Source: Henricia sp. BOLD:AAB3569 (lineage: Eukaryota; Echinodermata; Asteroidea; Spinulosida; Echinasteridae). Taken from it: 64,000 nt of DNA. The stretch covers positions 1-64,000 of the forward strand of contig JBBELK010000959.1 of assembly GCA_037783545.1 (NCBI GenBank). The letters run 5' to 3'. Within the stretch, counting starts at the first letter, position 1. The number at the start of each line of letters is the position of its first letter. The translations under genes and the position numbers were made by a program. This document shows positions 1-12,057 of the stretch, piece after piece. The notes beneath the pieces were generated by a model. It saw only the letters and a program-made list of their open reading frames with translations, was not told where the DNA came from and searched no databases.

Positions 1-3000
1 CCGACGTTTGGACCACACTTTGACCAAATTGCCGAGCCAAACTGCGGTGCGTTAACGACAGTCCGAATGACTGAGCATGCGCAGAACTCAGGAGTACCCC
101 AAAGAGGTGTGTACAGACAGCCACGGTTTGCGCGAGAGCAGTCAGGAAGCCTCAACCCAGTTTTTTCTAAACTTTGAAATTTCTCTGCCATTTCCCGGCG
201 AAAGTCTGTCAATTTTTTATGACAAGTGCGCAATATAAAGAGTTTAGGGCATGCAAAATTTGAAGTTCGTCGGAACATTTTTCGACCTCCAAATTTGCCG
301 ATGTTTGGACCACACTTTGACCAAATTGCCGAGCCAAACTGCGGTGCGTTAACGACAGTCCGAATGACTGAGCATGCGCACAACTCAGGAGTACCCCAAA
401 GAGGTGTGTACAGACAGCCACGGTTTGCGCGAGAGCAGTCAGGAAGCCTCAACCCATTTTTTTCTAAACTTTGAAATTTCTCTGCCATTTCCCGGCGAAA
501 GTCTGTCAATTTGTTATGACAAGTGCGCAATATAGAGAGTTTAGGGCATGCAAAATTTGAAGTTCGTCGGAACATTTTTCGACCTCCAAATTTGCCGACG
601 TTTGGACCACACTTTGACCAAATTGCCGAGCCAAACTGCGGTGCGTTAACGACAGTCCGAATGACTGAGCATGCGCACAACTCAGGAGTACCCCAAAGAG
701 GTGTGTACAGACAGCCACGGTTTGCGCGAGAGCAGTCAGGAAGCCTCAACCCAGTTTTTTCTAAACTTTGAAATTTCTCTGCCATTTCCCGGCGAAAGTC
801 TGTCAATTTTTTATGACAAGTGCGCAATATAGAGAGTTTAGGGCATGCAAAATTTGAAGTTCGTCGGAACATTTTTCGACCTCCAAATTTGCCGACGTTT
901 GGACCACACTTTGACCAAATTGCCGAGCCAAACTGCGGTGCGTTAACGACAGTCCGAATGACTGAGCATGCGCACAACTCAGGAGTACCCCAAAGAGGTG
1001 TGTACAGACAGCCACGGTTTGCGCGAGAGCAGTCAGGAAGCCTCAACCCATTTTTTTCTAAACTTTGAAATTTCTCTGCCATTTCCCGGCGAAAGTCTGT
1101 CAATTTTTTATGACAAGTGCGCAATATAGAGAGTTTAGGGCATGCAAAATTTGAAGTTCGTCGGAACATTTTTCGACCTCCCAATTTGCCGACGTTTGGA
1201 CCACACTTTGACCAAATTGCCGAGCCAAACTGCGGTGCGTTAACGACAGTCCGAATGACTGAGCATGCGCAGAACTCAGGAGTACCCCAAAGAGGTGTGT
1301 ACAGACAGCCACGGTTTGCGCGAGAGCAGTCAGGAAGCCTCAACCCAGTTTTTTCTAAACTTTGAAATTTCTCTGCCATTTCCCGGCGAAAGTCTGTCAA
1401 TTTTTTATGACAAGTGCGCAATATAAAGAGTTTAGGGCATGCAAAATTTGAAGTTCGTCGGAACATTTTTCGACCTCCAAATTTGCCGATGTTTGGACCA
1501 CACTTTGACCAAATTGCCGAGCCAAACTGCGGTGCGTTAACGACAGTCCGAATGACTGAGCATGCGCACAACTCAGGAGTACCCCAAAGAGGTGTGTACA
1601 GACAGCCACGGTTTGCGCGAGAGCAGTCAGGAAGCCTCAACCCATTTTTTTCTAAACTTTGAAATTTCTCTGCCATTTCCCGGCGAAAGTCTGTCAATTT
1701 GTTATGACAAGTGCGCAATATAGAGAGTTTAGGGCATGCAAAATTTGAAGTTCGTCGGAACATTTTTCGACCTCCAAATTTGCCGACGTTTGGACCACAC
1801 TTTGACCAAATTGCCGAGCCAAACTGCGGTGCGTTAACGACAGTCCGAATGACTGAGCATGCGCACAACTCAGGAGTACCCCAAAGAGGTGTGTACAGAC
1901 AGCCACGGTTTGCGCGAGAGCAGTCAGGAAGCCTCAACCCAGTTTTTTCTAAACTTTGAAATTTCTCTGCCATTTCCCGGCGAAAGTCTGTCAATTTTTT
2001 ATGACAAGTGCGCAATATAGAGAGTTTAGGGCATGCAAAATTTGAAGTTCGTCGGAACATTTTTCGACCTCCAAATTTGCCGACGTTTGGACCACACTTT
2101 GACCAAATTGCCGAGCCAAACTGCGGTGCGTTAACGACAGTCCGAATGACTGAGCATGCGCACAACTCAGGAGTACCCCAAAGAGGTGTGTACAGACAGC
2201 CACGGTTTGCGCGAGAGCAGTCAGGAAGCCTCAACCCATTTTTTTCTAAACTTTGAAATTTCTCTGCCATTTCCCGGCGAAAGTCTGTCAATTTTTTATG
2301 ACAAGTGCGCAATATAGAGAGTTTAGGGCATGCAAAATTTGAAGTTCGTCGGAACATTTTTCGACCTCCAAATTTGCCGACGTTTGGACCACACTTTGAC
2401 CAAATTGCCGAGCCAAACTGCGGTGCGTTAACGACAGTCCGAATGACTGAGCATGCGCACAACTCAGGAGTACCCCAAAGAGGTGTGTACAGACAGCCAC
2501 GGTTTGCGCGAGAGCAGTCAGGAAGCCTCAACCCAGTTTTTTCTAAACTTTGAAATTTCTCTGCTATTTCCCGGCGAAAGTCTGTCAATTTTTTATGACA
2601 AGTGCGCAATATAGAGAGTTTAGGGCATGCAAAATTTGAAGTTCGTCGGAACATTTTTCGACCTCCCAATTTGCCGACGTTTGGACCACACTTTGACCAA
2701 ATTGCCGAGCCAAACTGCGGTGCGTTAACGACAGTCCGAATGACTGAGCATGCGCACAACTCAGGAGTACCCCAAAGAGGTGTGTACAGACAGCCACGGT
2801 TTGCGCGAGAGCAGTCAGGAAGCCTCAACCCATTTTTTTCTAAACTTTGAAATTTCTCTGCCATTTCCCGGCGAAAGTCTGTCAATTTTTTTATGACAAG
2901 TGCGCAATATAGAGAGTTTAGGGCATGCAAAATTTGAAGTTCGTCGGAACATTTTTCGACCTCCAAATTTGCCGACGTTTGGACCACACTTTGACCAAAT

Positions 3001-6000
3001 TGCCGAGCCAAACTGCGGTGCGTTAACGACAGTCCGAATGACTGAGCATGCGCACAACTCAGGAGTACCCCAAAGAGGTGTGTACAGACAGCCACGGTTT
3101 GCGCGAGAGCAGTCAGGAAGCCTCAACCCAGTTTTTTCTAAACTTTGAAATTTCTCTGCCATTTCCCGGCGAAAGTCTGTCAATTTTTTATGACAAGTGC
3201 GCAATATAGAGAGTTTAGGGCATGCAAAATTTGAAGTTCGTCGGAACATTTTTCGACCTCCAAATTTGCCGACGTTTGGACCACACTTTGACCAAATTGC
3301 CGAGCCAAACTGCGGTGCGTTAACGACAGTCCGAATGACTGAGCATGCGCACAACTCAGGAGTACCCCAAAGAGGTGTGTACAGACAGCCACGGTTTGCG
3401 CGAGAGCAGTCAGGAAGCCTCAACCCATTTTTTTCTAAACTTTGAAATTTCTCTGCCATTTCCCGGCGAAAGTCTGTCAATTTTTTATGACAAGTGCGCA
3501 ATATAGAGAGTTTAGGGCATGCAAAATTTGAAGTTCGTCGGAACATTTTTCGACCTCCAAATTTGCCGACGTTTGGACCACACTTTGACCAAATTGCCGA
3601 GCCAAACTGCGGTGCGTTAACGACAGTCCGAATGACTGAGCATGCGCACAACTCAGGAGTACCCCAAAGAGGTGTGTACAGACAGCCACGGTTTGCGCGA
3701 GAGCAGTCAGGAAGCCTCAACCCAGTTTTTTCTAAACTTTGAAATTTCTCTGCCATTTCCCGGCGAAAGTCTGTCAATTTTTTATGACAAGTGCGCAATA
3801 TAGAGAGTTTAGGGCATGCAAAATTTGAAGTTCGTCGGAACATTTTTCGACCTCCAAATTTGCCGACGTTTGGACCACACTTTGACCAAATTGCCGAGCC
3901 AAACTGCGGTGCGTTAACGACAGTCCGAATGACTGAGCATGCGCACAACTCAGGAGTACCCCAAAGAGGTGTGTACAGACAGCCACGGTTTGCGCGAGAG
4001 CAGTCAGGAAGCCTCAACCCAGTTTTTTCTAAACTTTGAAATTTCTCTGCCATTTCCCGGCGAAAGTCTGTCAATTTTTTATGACAAGTGCGCAATATAG
4101 AGAGTTTAGGGCATGCAAAATTTGAAGTTCGTCGGAACATTTTTCGACCTCCAAATTTGCCGACGTTTGGACCACACTTTGACCAAATTGCCGAGCCAAA
4201 CTGCGGTGCGTTAACGACAGTCCGAATGACTGAGCATGCGCACAACTCAGGAGTACCCCAAAGAGGTGTGTACAGACAGCCACGGTTTGCGCGAGAGCAG
4301 TCAGGAAGCCTCAACCCAGTTTTTTCTAAACTTTGAAATTTCTCTGCCATTTCCCGGCGAAAGTCTGTCAATTTTTTATGACAAGTGCGCAATATAGAGA
4401 GTTTAGGGCATGCAAAATTTGAAGTTCGTCGGAACATTTTTCGACCTCCAAATTTGCCGACGTTTGGACCACACTTTGACCAAATTGCCGAGCCAAACTG
4501 CGGTGCGTTAACGACAGTCCGAATGACTGAGCATGCGCACAACTCAGGAGTACCCCAAAGAGGTGTGTACAGACAGCCACGGTTTGCGCGAGAGCAGTCA
4601 GGAAGCCTCAACCCATTTTTTTCTAAACTTTGAAATTTCTCTGCCATTTCCCGGCGAAAGTCTGTCAATTTTTTATGACAAGTGCGCAATATAGAGAGTT
4701 TAGGGCATGCAAAATTTGAAGTTCGTCGGAACATTTTTCGACCTCCCAATTTGCCGACGTTTGGACCACACTTTGACCAAATTGCCGAGCCAAACTGCGG
4801 TGCGTTAACGACAGTCCGAATGACTGAGCATGCGCAGAACTCAGGAGTACCCCAAAGAGGTGTGTACAGACAGCCACGGTTTGCGCGAGAGCAGTCAGGA
4901 AGCCTCAACCCAGTTTTTTCTAAACTTTGAAATTTCTCTGCCATTTCCCGGCGAAAGTCTGTCAATTTTTTATGACAAGTGCGCAATATAAAGAGTTTAG
5001 GGCATGCAAAATTTGAAGTTCGTCGGAACATTTTTCGACCTCCAAATTTGCCGATGTTTGGACCACACTTTGACCAAATTGCCGAGCCAAACTGCGGTGC
5101 GTTAACGACAGTCCGAATGACTGAGCATGCGCACAACTCAGGAGTACCCCAAAGAGGTGTGTACAGACAGCCACGGTTTGCGCGAGAGCAGTCAGGAAGC
5201 CTCAACCCATTTTTTTCTAAACTTTGAAATTTCTCTGCCATTTCCCGGCGAAAGTCTGTCAATTTGTTATGACAAGTGCGCAATATAGAGAGTTTAGGGC
5301 ATGCAAAATTTGAAGTTCGTCGGAACATTTTTCGACCTCCAAATTTGCCGACGTTTGGACCACACTTTGACCAAATTGCCGAGCCAAACTGCGGTGCGTT
5401 AACGACAGTCCGAATGACTGAGCATGCGCACAACTCAGGAGTACCCCAAAGAGGTGTGTACAGACAGCCACGGTTTGCGCGAGAGCAGTCAGGAAGCCTC
5501 AACCCAGTTTTTTCTAAACTTTGAAATTTCTCTGCCATTTCCCGGCGAAAGTCTGTCAATTTTTTATGACAAGTGCGCAATATAGAGAGTTTAGGGCATG
5601 CAAAATTTGAAGTTCGTCGGAACATTTTTCGACCTCCAAATTTGCCGACGTTTGGACCACACTTTGACCAAATTGCCGAGCCAAACTGCGGTGCGTTAAC
5701 GACAGTCCGAATGACTGAGCATGCGCACAACTCAGGAGTACCCCAAAGAGGTGTGTACAGACAGCCACGGTTTGCGCGAGAGCAGTCAGGAAGCCTCAAC
5801 CCATTTTTTTCTAAACTTTGAAATTTCTCTGCCATTTCCCGGCGAAAGTCTGTCAATTTTTTATGACAAGTGCGCAATATAGAGAGTTTAGGGCATGCAA
5901 AATTTGAAGTTCGTCGGAACATTTTTCGACCTCCAAATTTGCCGACGTTTGGACCACACTTTGACCAAATTGCCGAGCCAAACTGCGGTGCGTTAACGAC

Positions 6001-6464
6001 AGTCCGAATGACTGAGCATGCGCACAACTCAGGAGTACCCCAAAGAGGTGTGTACAGACAGCCACGGTTTGCGCGAGAGCAGTCAGGAAGCCTCAACCCA
6101 GTTTTTTCTAAACTTTGAAATTTCTCTGCCATTTCCCGGCGAAAGTCTGTCAATTTGTTATGACAAGTGCGCAATATAGAGAGTTTAGGGCATGCAAAAT
6201 TTGAAGTTCGTCGGAACATTTTTCGACCTCCCAATTTGCCGACGTTTGGACCACACTTTGACCAAATTGCCGAGCCAAACTGCGGTGCGTTAACGACAGT
6301 CCGAATGACTGAGCATGCGCACAACTCAGGAGTACCCCAAAGAGGTGTGTACAGACAGCCACGGTTTGCGCGAGAGCAGTCAGGAAGCCTCAACCCATTT
6401 TTTTCTAAACTTTGAAATTTCTCTGCCATTTCCCGGCGAAAGTCTGTCAATTTTTTTATGACAA
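1..6464 (+). repeat. 4-monomer (1188-bp) higher-order pattern and its 3565-bp displaced copy
   Basis: Diagnostic variants recur in the same order. The series is: a monomer with GCGCAGAACTC, a monomer with AATATAAAG and CCGATGTTTGG, then one preceded by AATTTGTTATG. It begins at about 76, again 1188 bp later (about 1264), and again 3565 bp after that (about 4829). The block at about 1117-2899 therefore matches about 4682-6464 monomer for monomer. This is direct evidence of unequal exchange or segmental copying in multi-monomer units rather than monomer by monomer. Confidence 0.8.
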
Positions 6465-9400
6465 GTGCGCAATATAGAGAGTTTAGGGCATGCAAAATTT
6501 GAAGTTCGTCGGAACATTTTTCGACCTCCAAATTTGCCGACGTTTGGACCACACTTTGACCAAATTGCCGAGCCAAACTGCGGTGCGTTAACGACAGTCC
6601 GAATGACTGAGCATGCGCACAACTCAGGAGTACCCCAAAGAGGTGTGTACAGACAGCCACGGTTTGCGCGAGAGCAGTCAGGAAGCCTCAACCCATTTTT
6701 TTCTAAACTTTGAAATTTCTCTGCCATTTCCCGGCGAAAGTCTGTCAATTTTTTATGACAAGTGCGCAATATAGAGAGTTTAGGGCATGCAAAATTTGAA
6801 GTTCGTCGGAACATTTTTCGACCTCCAAATTTGCCGACGTTTGGACCACACTTTGACCAAATTGCCGAGCCAAACTGCGGTGCGTTAACGACAGTCCGAA
6901 TGACTGAGCATGCGCACAACTCAGGAGTACCCCAAAGAGGTGTGTACAGACAGCCACGGTTTGCGCGAGAGCAGTCAGGAAGCCTCAACCCAGTTTTTTC
7001 TAAACTTTGAAATTTCTCTGCCATTTCCCGGCGAAAGTCTGTCAATTTTTTATGACAAGTGCGCAATATAGAGAGTTTAGGGCATGCAAAATTTGAAGTT
7101 CGTCGGAACATTTTTCGACCTCCAAATTTGCCGACGTTTGGACCACACTTTGACCAAATTGCCGAGCCAAACTGCGGTGCGTTAACGACAGTCCGAATGA
7201 CTGAGCATGCGCACAACTCAGGAGTACCCCAAAGAGGTGTGTACAGACAGCCACGGTTTGCGCGAGAGCAGTCAGGAAGCCTCAACCCATTTTTTTCTAA
7301 ACTTTGAAATTTCTCTGCCATTTCCCGGCGAAAGTCTGTCAATTTTTTTATGACAAGTGCGCAATATAGAGAGTTTAGGGCATGCAAAATTTGAAGTTCG
7401 TCGGAACATTTTTCGACCTCCAAATTTGCCGACGTTTGGACCACACTTTGACCAAATTGCCGAGCCAAACTGCGGTGCGTTAACGACAGTCCGAATGACT
7501 GAGCATGCGCACAACTCAGGAGTACCCCAAAGAGGTGTGTACAGACAGCCACGGTTTGCGCGAGAGCAGTCAGGAAGCCTCAACCCATTTTTTTCTAAAC
7601 TTTGAAATTTCTCTGCCATTTCCCGGCGAAAGTCTGTCAATTTTTTATGACAAGTGCGCAATATAGAGAGTTTAGGGCATGCAAAATTTGAAGTTCGTCG
7701 GAACATTTTTCGACCTCCAAATTTGCCGACGTTTGGACCACACTTTGACCAAATTGCCGAGCCAAACTGCGGTGCGTTAACGACAGTCCGAATGACTGAG
7801 CATGCGCACAACTCAGGAGTACCCCAAAGAGGTGTGTACAGACAGCCACGGTTTGCGCGAGAGCAGTCAGGAAGCCTCAACCCAGTTTTTTCTAAACTTT
7901 GAAATTTCTCTGCCATTTCCCGGCGAAAGTCTGTCAATTTTTTATGACAAGTGCGCAATATAGAGAGTTTAGGGCATGCAAAATTTGAAGTTCGTCGGAA
8001 CATTTTTCGACCTCCAAATTTGCCGACGTTTGGACCACACTTTGACCAAATTGCCGAGCCAAACTGCGGTGCGTTAACGACAGTCCGAATGACTGAGCAT
8101 GCGCACAACTCAGGAGTACCCCAAAGAGGTGTGTACAGACAGCCACGGTTTGCGCGAGAGCAGTCAGGAAGCCTCAACCCATTTTTTTCTAAACTTTGAA
8201 ATTTCTCTGCCATTTCCCGGCGAAAGTCTGTCAATTTTTTTATGACAAGTGCGCAATATAGAGAGTTTAGGGCATGCAAAATTTGAAGTTCGTCGGAACA
8301 TTTTTCGACCTCCAAATTTGCCGACGTTTGGACCACACTTTGACCAAATTGCCGAGCCAAACTGCGGTGCGTTAACGACAGTCCGAATGACTGAGCATGC
8401 GCACAACTCAGGAGTACCCCAAAGAGGTGTGTACAGACAGCCACGGTTTGCGCGAGAGCAGTCAGGAAGCCTCAATCCAGTTTTTTCTAAACTTTGAAAT
8501 TTCTCTGCCATTTCCCGGCGAAAGTCTGTCAATTTGTTATGACAAGTGCGCAATATAGAGAGTTTAGGGTATGCAAAATTTGAAGTTCTTCGGAACATTT
8601 TTCGACCTCCAAATTTGCCGACGTTTGGACCACACTTTGACCAAATTGCCGAGCCAAACTGCGGTGCGTTAACGACAGTCCGAATGACTGAGCATGCGCA
8701 CAACTCAGGAGTACCCCAAAGAGGTGTGTACAGACAGCCACGGTTTGCGCGAGAGCAGTCAGGAAGCCTCAACCCATTTTTTTCTAAACTTTGAAATTTC
8801 TCTGCCATTTCCCGGCGAAAGTCTGTCAATTTTTTATGACAAGTGCGCAATATAGAGAGTTTAGGGCATGCAAAATTTGAAGTTCGTCGGAACATTTTTC
8901 GACCTCCAAATTTGCCGACGTTTGGACCACACTTTGACCAAATTGCCGAGCCAAACTGCGGTGCGTTAACGACAGTCCGAATGACTGAGCATGCGCACAA
9001 CTCAGGAGTACCCCAAAGAGGTGTGTACAGACAGCCACGGTTTGCGCGAGAGCAGTCAGGAAGCCTCAACCCAGTTTTTTCTAAACTTTGAAATTTCTCT
9101 GCCATTTCCCGGCGAAAGTCTGTCAATTTTTTATGACAAGTGCGCAATATAGAGAGTTTAGGGCATGCAAAATTTGAAGTTCGTCGGAACTTTTTTCGAC
9201 CTCCAAATTTGACGACGTTTGGACCACACTTTGACCAAATTGCCGAGCCAAACTGCGGTGCGTTAACGACAGTCCGAATGACTGAGCATGCGCACAACTC
9301 AGGAGTACCCCAAAGAGGTGTGTACAGACAGCCACGGTTTGCGCGAGAGCAGTCAGGAAGCCTCAACCCAGTTTTTTCTAAACTTGAAATTTCTCTGCCA

Positions 9401-10549
9401 TTTCCCGGCGAAAGTCTGTCAATTTTTATGACAAGTGCGCAATATAGAGAGTTTAGGGCATGCAAAATTTGAAGTTCGTCGGAACATTTTTTCGACCTCC
9501 AAATTTGCCGACGTTTGGACCACACTTTGACCAAATTGCCGAGCCAAACTGCGGTGCGTTAACGACAGTCCGAATGACTGAGCATGCGCACGACTCAGGA
9601 GTACCCCAAAGAGGTGTGTACAGACAGCCACGGTTTGCGCGAGAGCAGTCAGGAAGCCTCAACCCAGTTTTTTTCTAAACTTTGAAATTTCTCTGCCATT
9701 TCCCGGCGAAAGTCTGTCAATTTTTTATGACAAGTGCGCAATATAGAGAGTTTAGGGCATGCAAAATTTGAAGTTCGTCGGAACATTTTTCGACCTCCAA
9801 ATTTGCCGACGTTTGGACCACACTTTGACCAAATTGCCGAGCCAAACTGCGGTGCGTTAACGACAGTCCGAATGACTGAGCATGCGCACAACTCAGGAGT
9901 ACCCCAAAGAGGTGTGTACAGACAGCCACGGTTTGCGCGAGAGCAGTCAGGAAGCCTCAACCCAGTTTTTTCTAAACTTTGAAATTTCTCTGCCATTTCC
10001 CGGCGAAAGTCTGTCAATTTTTTGATGACAAGTGCGCAATATAGAGAGTTTAGGGCATGCAAAATTTGAAGTTCGTCGGAACATTTTTCGACCTCCAAAT
10101 TTGCCGACGTTTGGACCACACTTTGACCAAATTGCCGAGCCAAACTGCGGTGCGTTAACGACAGTCCGAATGACTGAGCATGCGCACAACTCAGGAGTAC
10201 CCCAAAGAGGTGTGTACAGACAGCCACGGTTTGCGCGAGAGCAGTCAGGAAGCCTCAACCCAGTTTTTTCTAAACTTTGAAATTTCTCTGCCATTTCCCG
10301 GCGAAAGTCTGTCAATTTTTTTATGACAAGTGCGCAATATAGAGAGTTTAGGGCATGCAAAATTTGAAGTTCGTCGGAACATTTTTCGACCTCCAAATTT
10401 GCCGACGTTTGGACCACACTTTGACCAAATTGCCGAGCCAAACTGCGGTGCGTTAACGACAGTCCGAATGACTGAGCATGCGCACAACTCAGGAGTACCC
10501 CAAAGAGGTGTGTACAGACAGCCACGGTTTGCGCGAGAGCAGTCAGGAA
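1..10549 (+). repeat. 297-bp satellite array, block 1 (about 35.5 monomers)
   Basis: Head-to-tail monomers of 297 bp, nearly identical and all in one orientation; the window opens in mid-monomer. Landmarks in each monomer, in order: ATGACAAGTGCGCAATATAG, a GCATGC palindrome, a TTCGTCGGAA motif, an AT-rich stretch, GTTAAC, two small hairpins (CAGTC/GACTG, then CTGAG/CTCAG), a second GCATGC, and two T-runs of 5-8 bases. Monomers differ by scattered substitutions (for example CCCAGTT versus CCCATTT before the first T-run) and by T-run length. No unit looks like a gene. The length is close to two nucleosome cores, which fits heterochromatic or centromeric satellites, but chromosomal position cannot be read from the sequence. 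Confidence 0.97.
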
Positions 10550-10583
10550 CCCTGATAACACCACGACGTCGGGCCAACGTTGG
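10550..10583 (+). repeat. Left terminal inverted repeat of the 4466-bp element
   Basis: 34 bp, a perfect reverse complement of 14982-15015. The outer part is CCCTGATAACACCACG; the inner part contains GACGTC and GGGCCAACGTTGG. Beyond it the two ends diverge at once. Confidence 0.9.
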
Positions 10584-10972
10584 CTGTTGGTCGGGAACGT
10601 CGGCACACGTCGCAGTTGGCAATTGGTTGAGATTTGATGTTGGGCCAACGTGGGTTTCATGTCGGCACCGAGCTCAACTTTTCGTGTTGGCACATGACTG
10701 TTGGCACAACGTTGGGCCATGGTCGGCATTTCTGTTTGATTTATAATGTTGGCAGAACATCGGCCCAACGTCATTGTAACGTAGAAAAAAGTAATGTAGA
10801 AAAATAACGGCCCATGGCGGCAATCCTATCGCGGTCGATGTACAAACAAATTTACTGTTGCAGTTTATGAAATTTGGCCAAAGAAAAGGTAATTGTTTAT
10901 TCTTTTTACTAAAAATGAAGACTCTAGGAAACTGCAAACAGAAAAGGACAGAACAGTACATGAAAAAAATAA
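10584..10972. repeat. Left subterminal region with GTTGGCCCAACGT-type motifs, then AT-rich unique DNA
   Basis: From 10584 to about 10780 the core TTGGSCCAACG and degenerate forms (GTTGGCACAACG, ATCGGCCCAACG) recur in both orientations. From about 10780 to 10972 the sequence is AT-rich without a repeat or coding pattern I can recognise. Open frames running through the motif region simply translate the repeats. Confidence 0.6.
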
Positions 10973-11060
10973 TATATGGAAGGGATTGAACCTCCGATTG
11001 ACCCCGATACGATGTCCAGTATATCATTTTACCCGATCACCCGATTACGCCATAAGAAAA
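10973..11060 (-). pseudogene. tRNA-like relic (possible SINE head) with A-box and B-box
   Basis: On the minus strand TGGCGTAATCGG (11041-11052) resembles a Pol III A box, and GGTTCAATCCC (10982-10992) matches a B box. The T-arm folds: GGAGG pairs with CCTTC around the 7-base loop TTCAATC, with one G-U pair. A T-run follows at about 10965-10971, as a Pol III terminator would. I could not form a convincing acceptor stem, so this looks like a degenerate tRNA or a tRNA-derived retroelement head rather than a working tRNA gene. Confidence 0.4.
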
Positions 11061-11229
11061 CCCGCGGAGTCTAGTGATACGCACAGACGTTGGCCCTATC
11101 CTGGACTGGAGCCAGTATACATTTGCTTTCGTAAGATGTTAAGCACGTCTGGGTACAAGTCCAGGAGACTGGATACCATCACACACTATTTGTTTTATGC
11201 ACGCGCGCCCCGATCCTATTGCTATTCTC

Positions 11230-11520
11230 CTATGTGGAATATGTGGACGGGAACCAGTCTAATTCTTTGTTCGGCAACCGGCGGGAAACCGGCCCAGATC
11301 GAGCGACTGCCTGCACGTCTTCCAACATTGCCCAATAATTCTCTGTAAGTTTGTCAAAATTTGAGTTCATTATTTCGGCTGGTGTATCACTTTCAACAGT
11401 GAACCTGCGTTCATTGATCATCACTTTTTTTCCAGTGGGAACGAATTGAGTAGTTCCTTCCTCCATGATCATAGCATGATCATCATACTTAATCCTTGTG
11501 ACAACTCGACCGTTTGCCAA
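11230..11520 (-). CDS. Unidentified exon-like open frame inside the TIR element
   Basis: A 96-codon open frame reading leftwards; the first in-frame ATG is near 11472, leaving about 80 codons, because the most upstream start is TTG. The predicted peptide has mixed, protein-like composition, including the stretches QFVPTGKKVMINERRFTV and NYWAMLEDVQAV, unlike the low-complexity translations of the flanking repeats. The last 20 or so residues are proline- and arginine-rich and may already be intronic or non-coding. I recognise no domain and no transposase signature. It could be an exon of a captured host gene, a remnant of a transposon protein, or chance. It lies in a stretch otherwise lacking repeats (11061-11500). 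Confidence 0.25.
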   Translation of the reverse strand: MANGRVVTRIKYDDHAMIMEEGTTQFVPTGKKVMINERRFTVESDTPAEIMNSNFDKLTENYWAMLEDVQAVARSGPVSRRLPNKELDWFPSTYST

Positions 11521-11569
11521 CTCGACCGTTTGCCAAATCGAGTTGGTAGGCCTACAACGGTCGAGTTGG
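11502..11569. repeat. Small tandem and inverted repeat cluster
   Basis: CAACTCGACCGTTTGC occurs twice in tandem (11502-11517, 11518-11533). Its reverse complement, ending AACGGTCGAGTTGG, lies at 11556-11569, with TAGGCCTA between. Together they can fold into a hairpin of about 13 bp. Confidence 0.7.
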
Positions 11570-11582
11570 TTTTAGAGAAACT

Positions 11583-11898
11583 ATTACTTCCTGGAATCAA
11601 TAGATAATCTAATTCCAATACATATACTTCCCACTTACACTTTTGTCGCAAATGTTGCTTTTCTATCACATTTTCTCCTTCAAAAATTGCCTTCAGTTAG
11701 TGCACAAGATAACCATTCACGCGCGCGCAGCGCCCTCTGTTGTCACACTTACGCACAGACCGCTCGCTGCGTCATTTTGTGCATTACTTTACGCAGTCAT
11801 TTATCATTTATTTATCTCAGAAATGCAACATTTGCGACAGAAGTGCAAGTCGGAAGTATATCTTAGAATTTGATGATCTGTTGATTCCAGAAGGTAAT
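11583..11898. mobile_element. MITE-like inverted-repeat element (316 bp)
   Basis: Arms at 11583-11663 and 11820-11898 are reverse complements at roughly 80% identity over about 79 bp. Shared blocks include CTGGAATCAA, ATACTTCC and GTCGCAAATGTTGC. The central 156 bp is unrelated and GC-richer. There is no coding capacity. The long arms and short loop fit a fold-back MITE; no clear target duplication was found. The right arm overlaps the 79-bp direct duplication that follows. Confidence 0.6.
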
Positions 11899-12019
11899 TT
11901 CATTCAAATCTTTATTCAATGTATACGTAAACAAATACAGCTTAGAACTGAATGATCTGTTGATTTCAGGAGGTAATTTCATTCAAGTCCTTGTTCAATG
12001 TATACGAAAAAAATACCTT
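11862..12019 (+). repeat. 79-bp direct tandem duplication
   Basis: CTTAGAA..TGATCTGTTGATT..AG.AGGTAATTTCATTCAA..TTCAATGTATACG occurs at 11862 and again at 11941, offset 79 bp, with scattered substitutions. The first copy includes the outer part of the MITE arm, so the duplication may have formed after that element inserted. Confidence 0.7.
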
Positions 12020-12057
12020 TTTTTCATGCTATAAATAAAATCTTAATTCTATTTCAG

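Noticed and set aside
226-240. TATAAAG in some monomers (about 232, 1420, 4985, 20431) as a promoter
   Set aside because: It is a single-base variant of the usual TATAGAG, present in only a few related monomers, with no other promoter context.
226-474. 82-codon plus-strand frame repeated in almost every monomer, and its 70-codon minus-strand counterpart
   Set aside because: The plus frame starts at GTG within GTGCGCAATATA and the minus frame at GTG of GTGGCTGTC. Neither has an ATG start, a signal or a domain, and both are simply translations of the satellite.
2815-6660. 1281-codon minus-strand frame as a giant repeat protein gene
   Set aside because: It follows from a 297-bp unit being divisible by three. 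It stops where T-runs change length, and there are no splice, promoter or polyadenylation features.
1-10549. CRISPR array
   Set aside because: There are no unique spacers; the whole 297-bp unit is repeated, and eukaryotic features are present.
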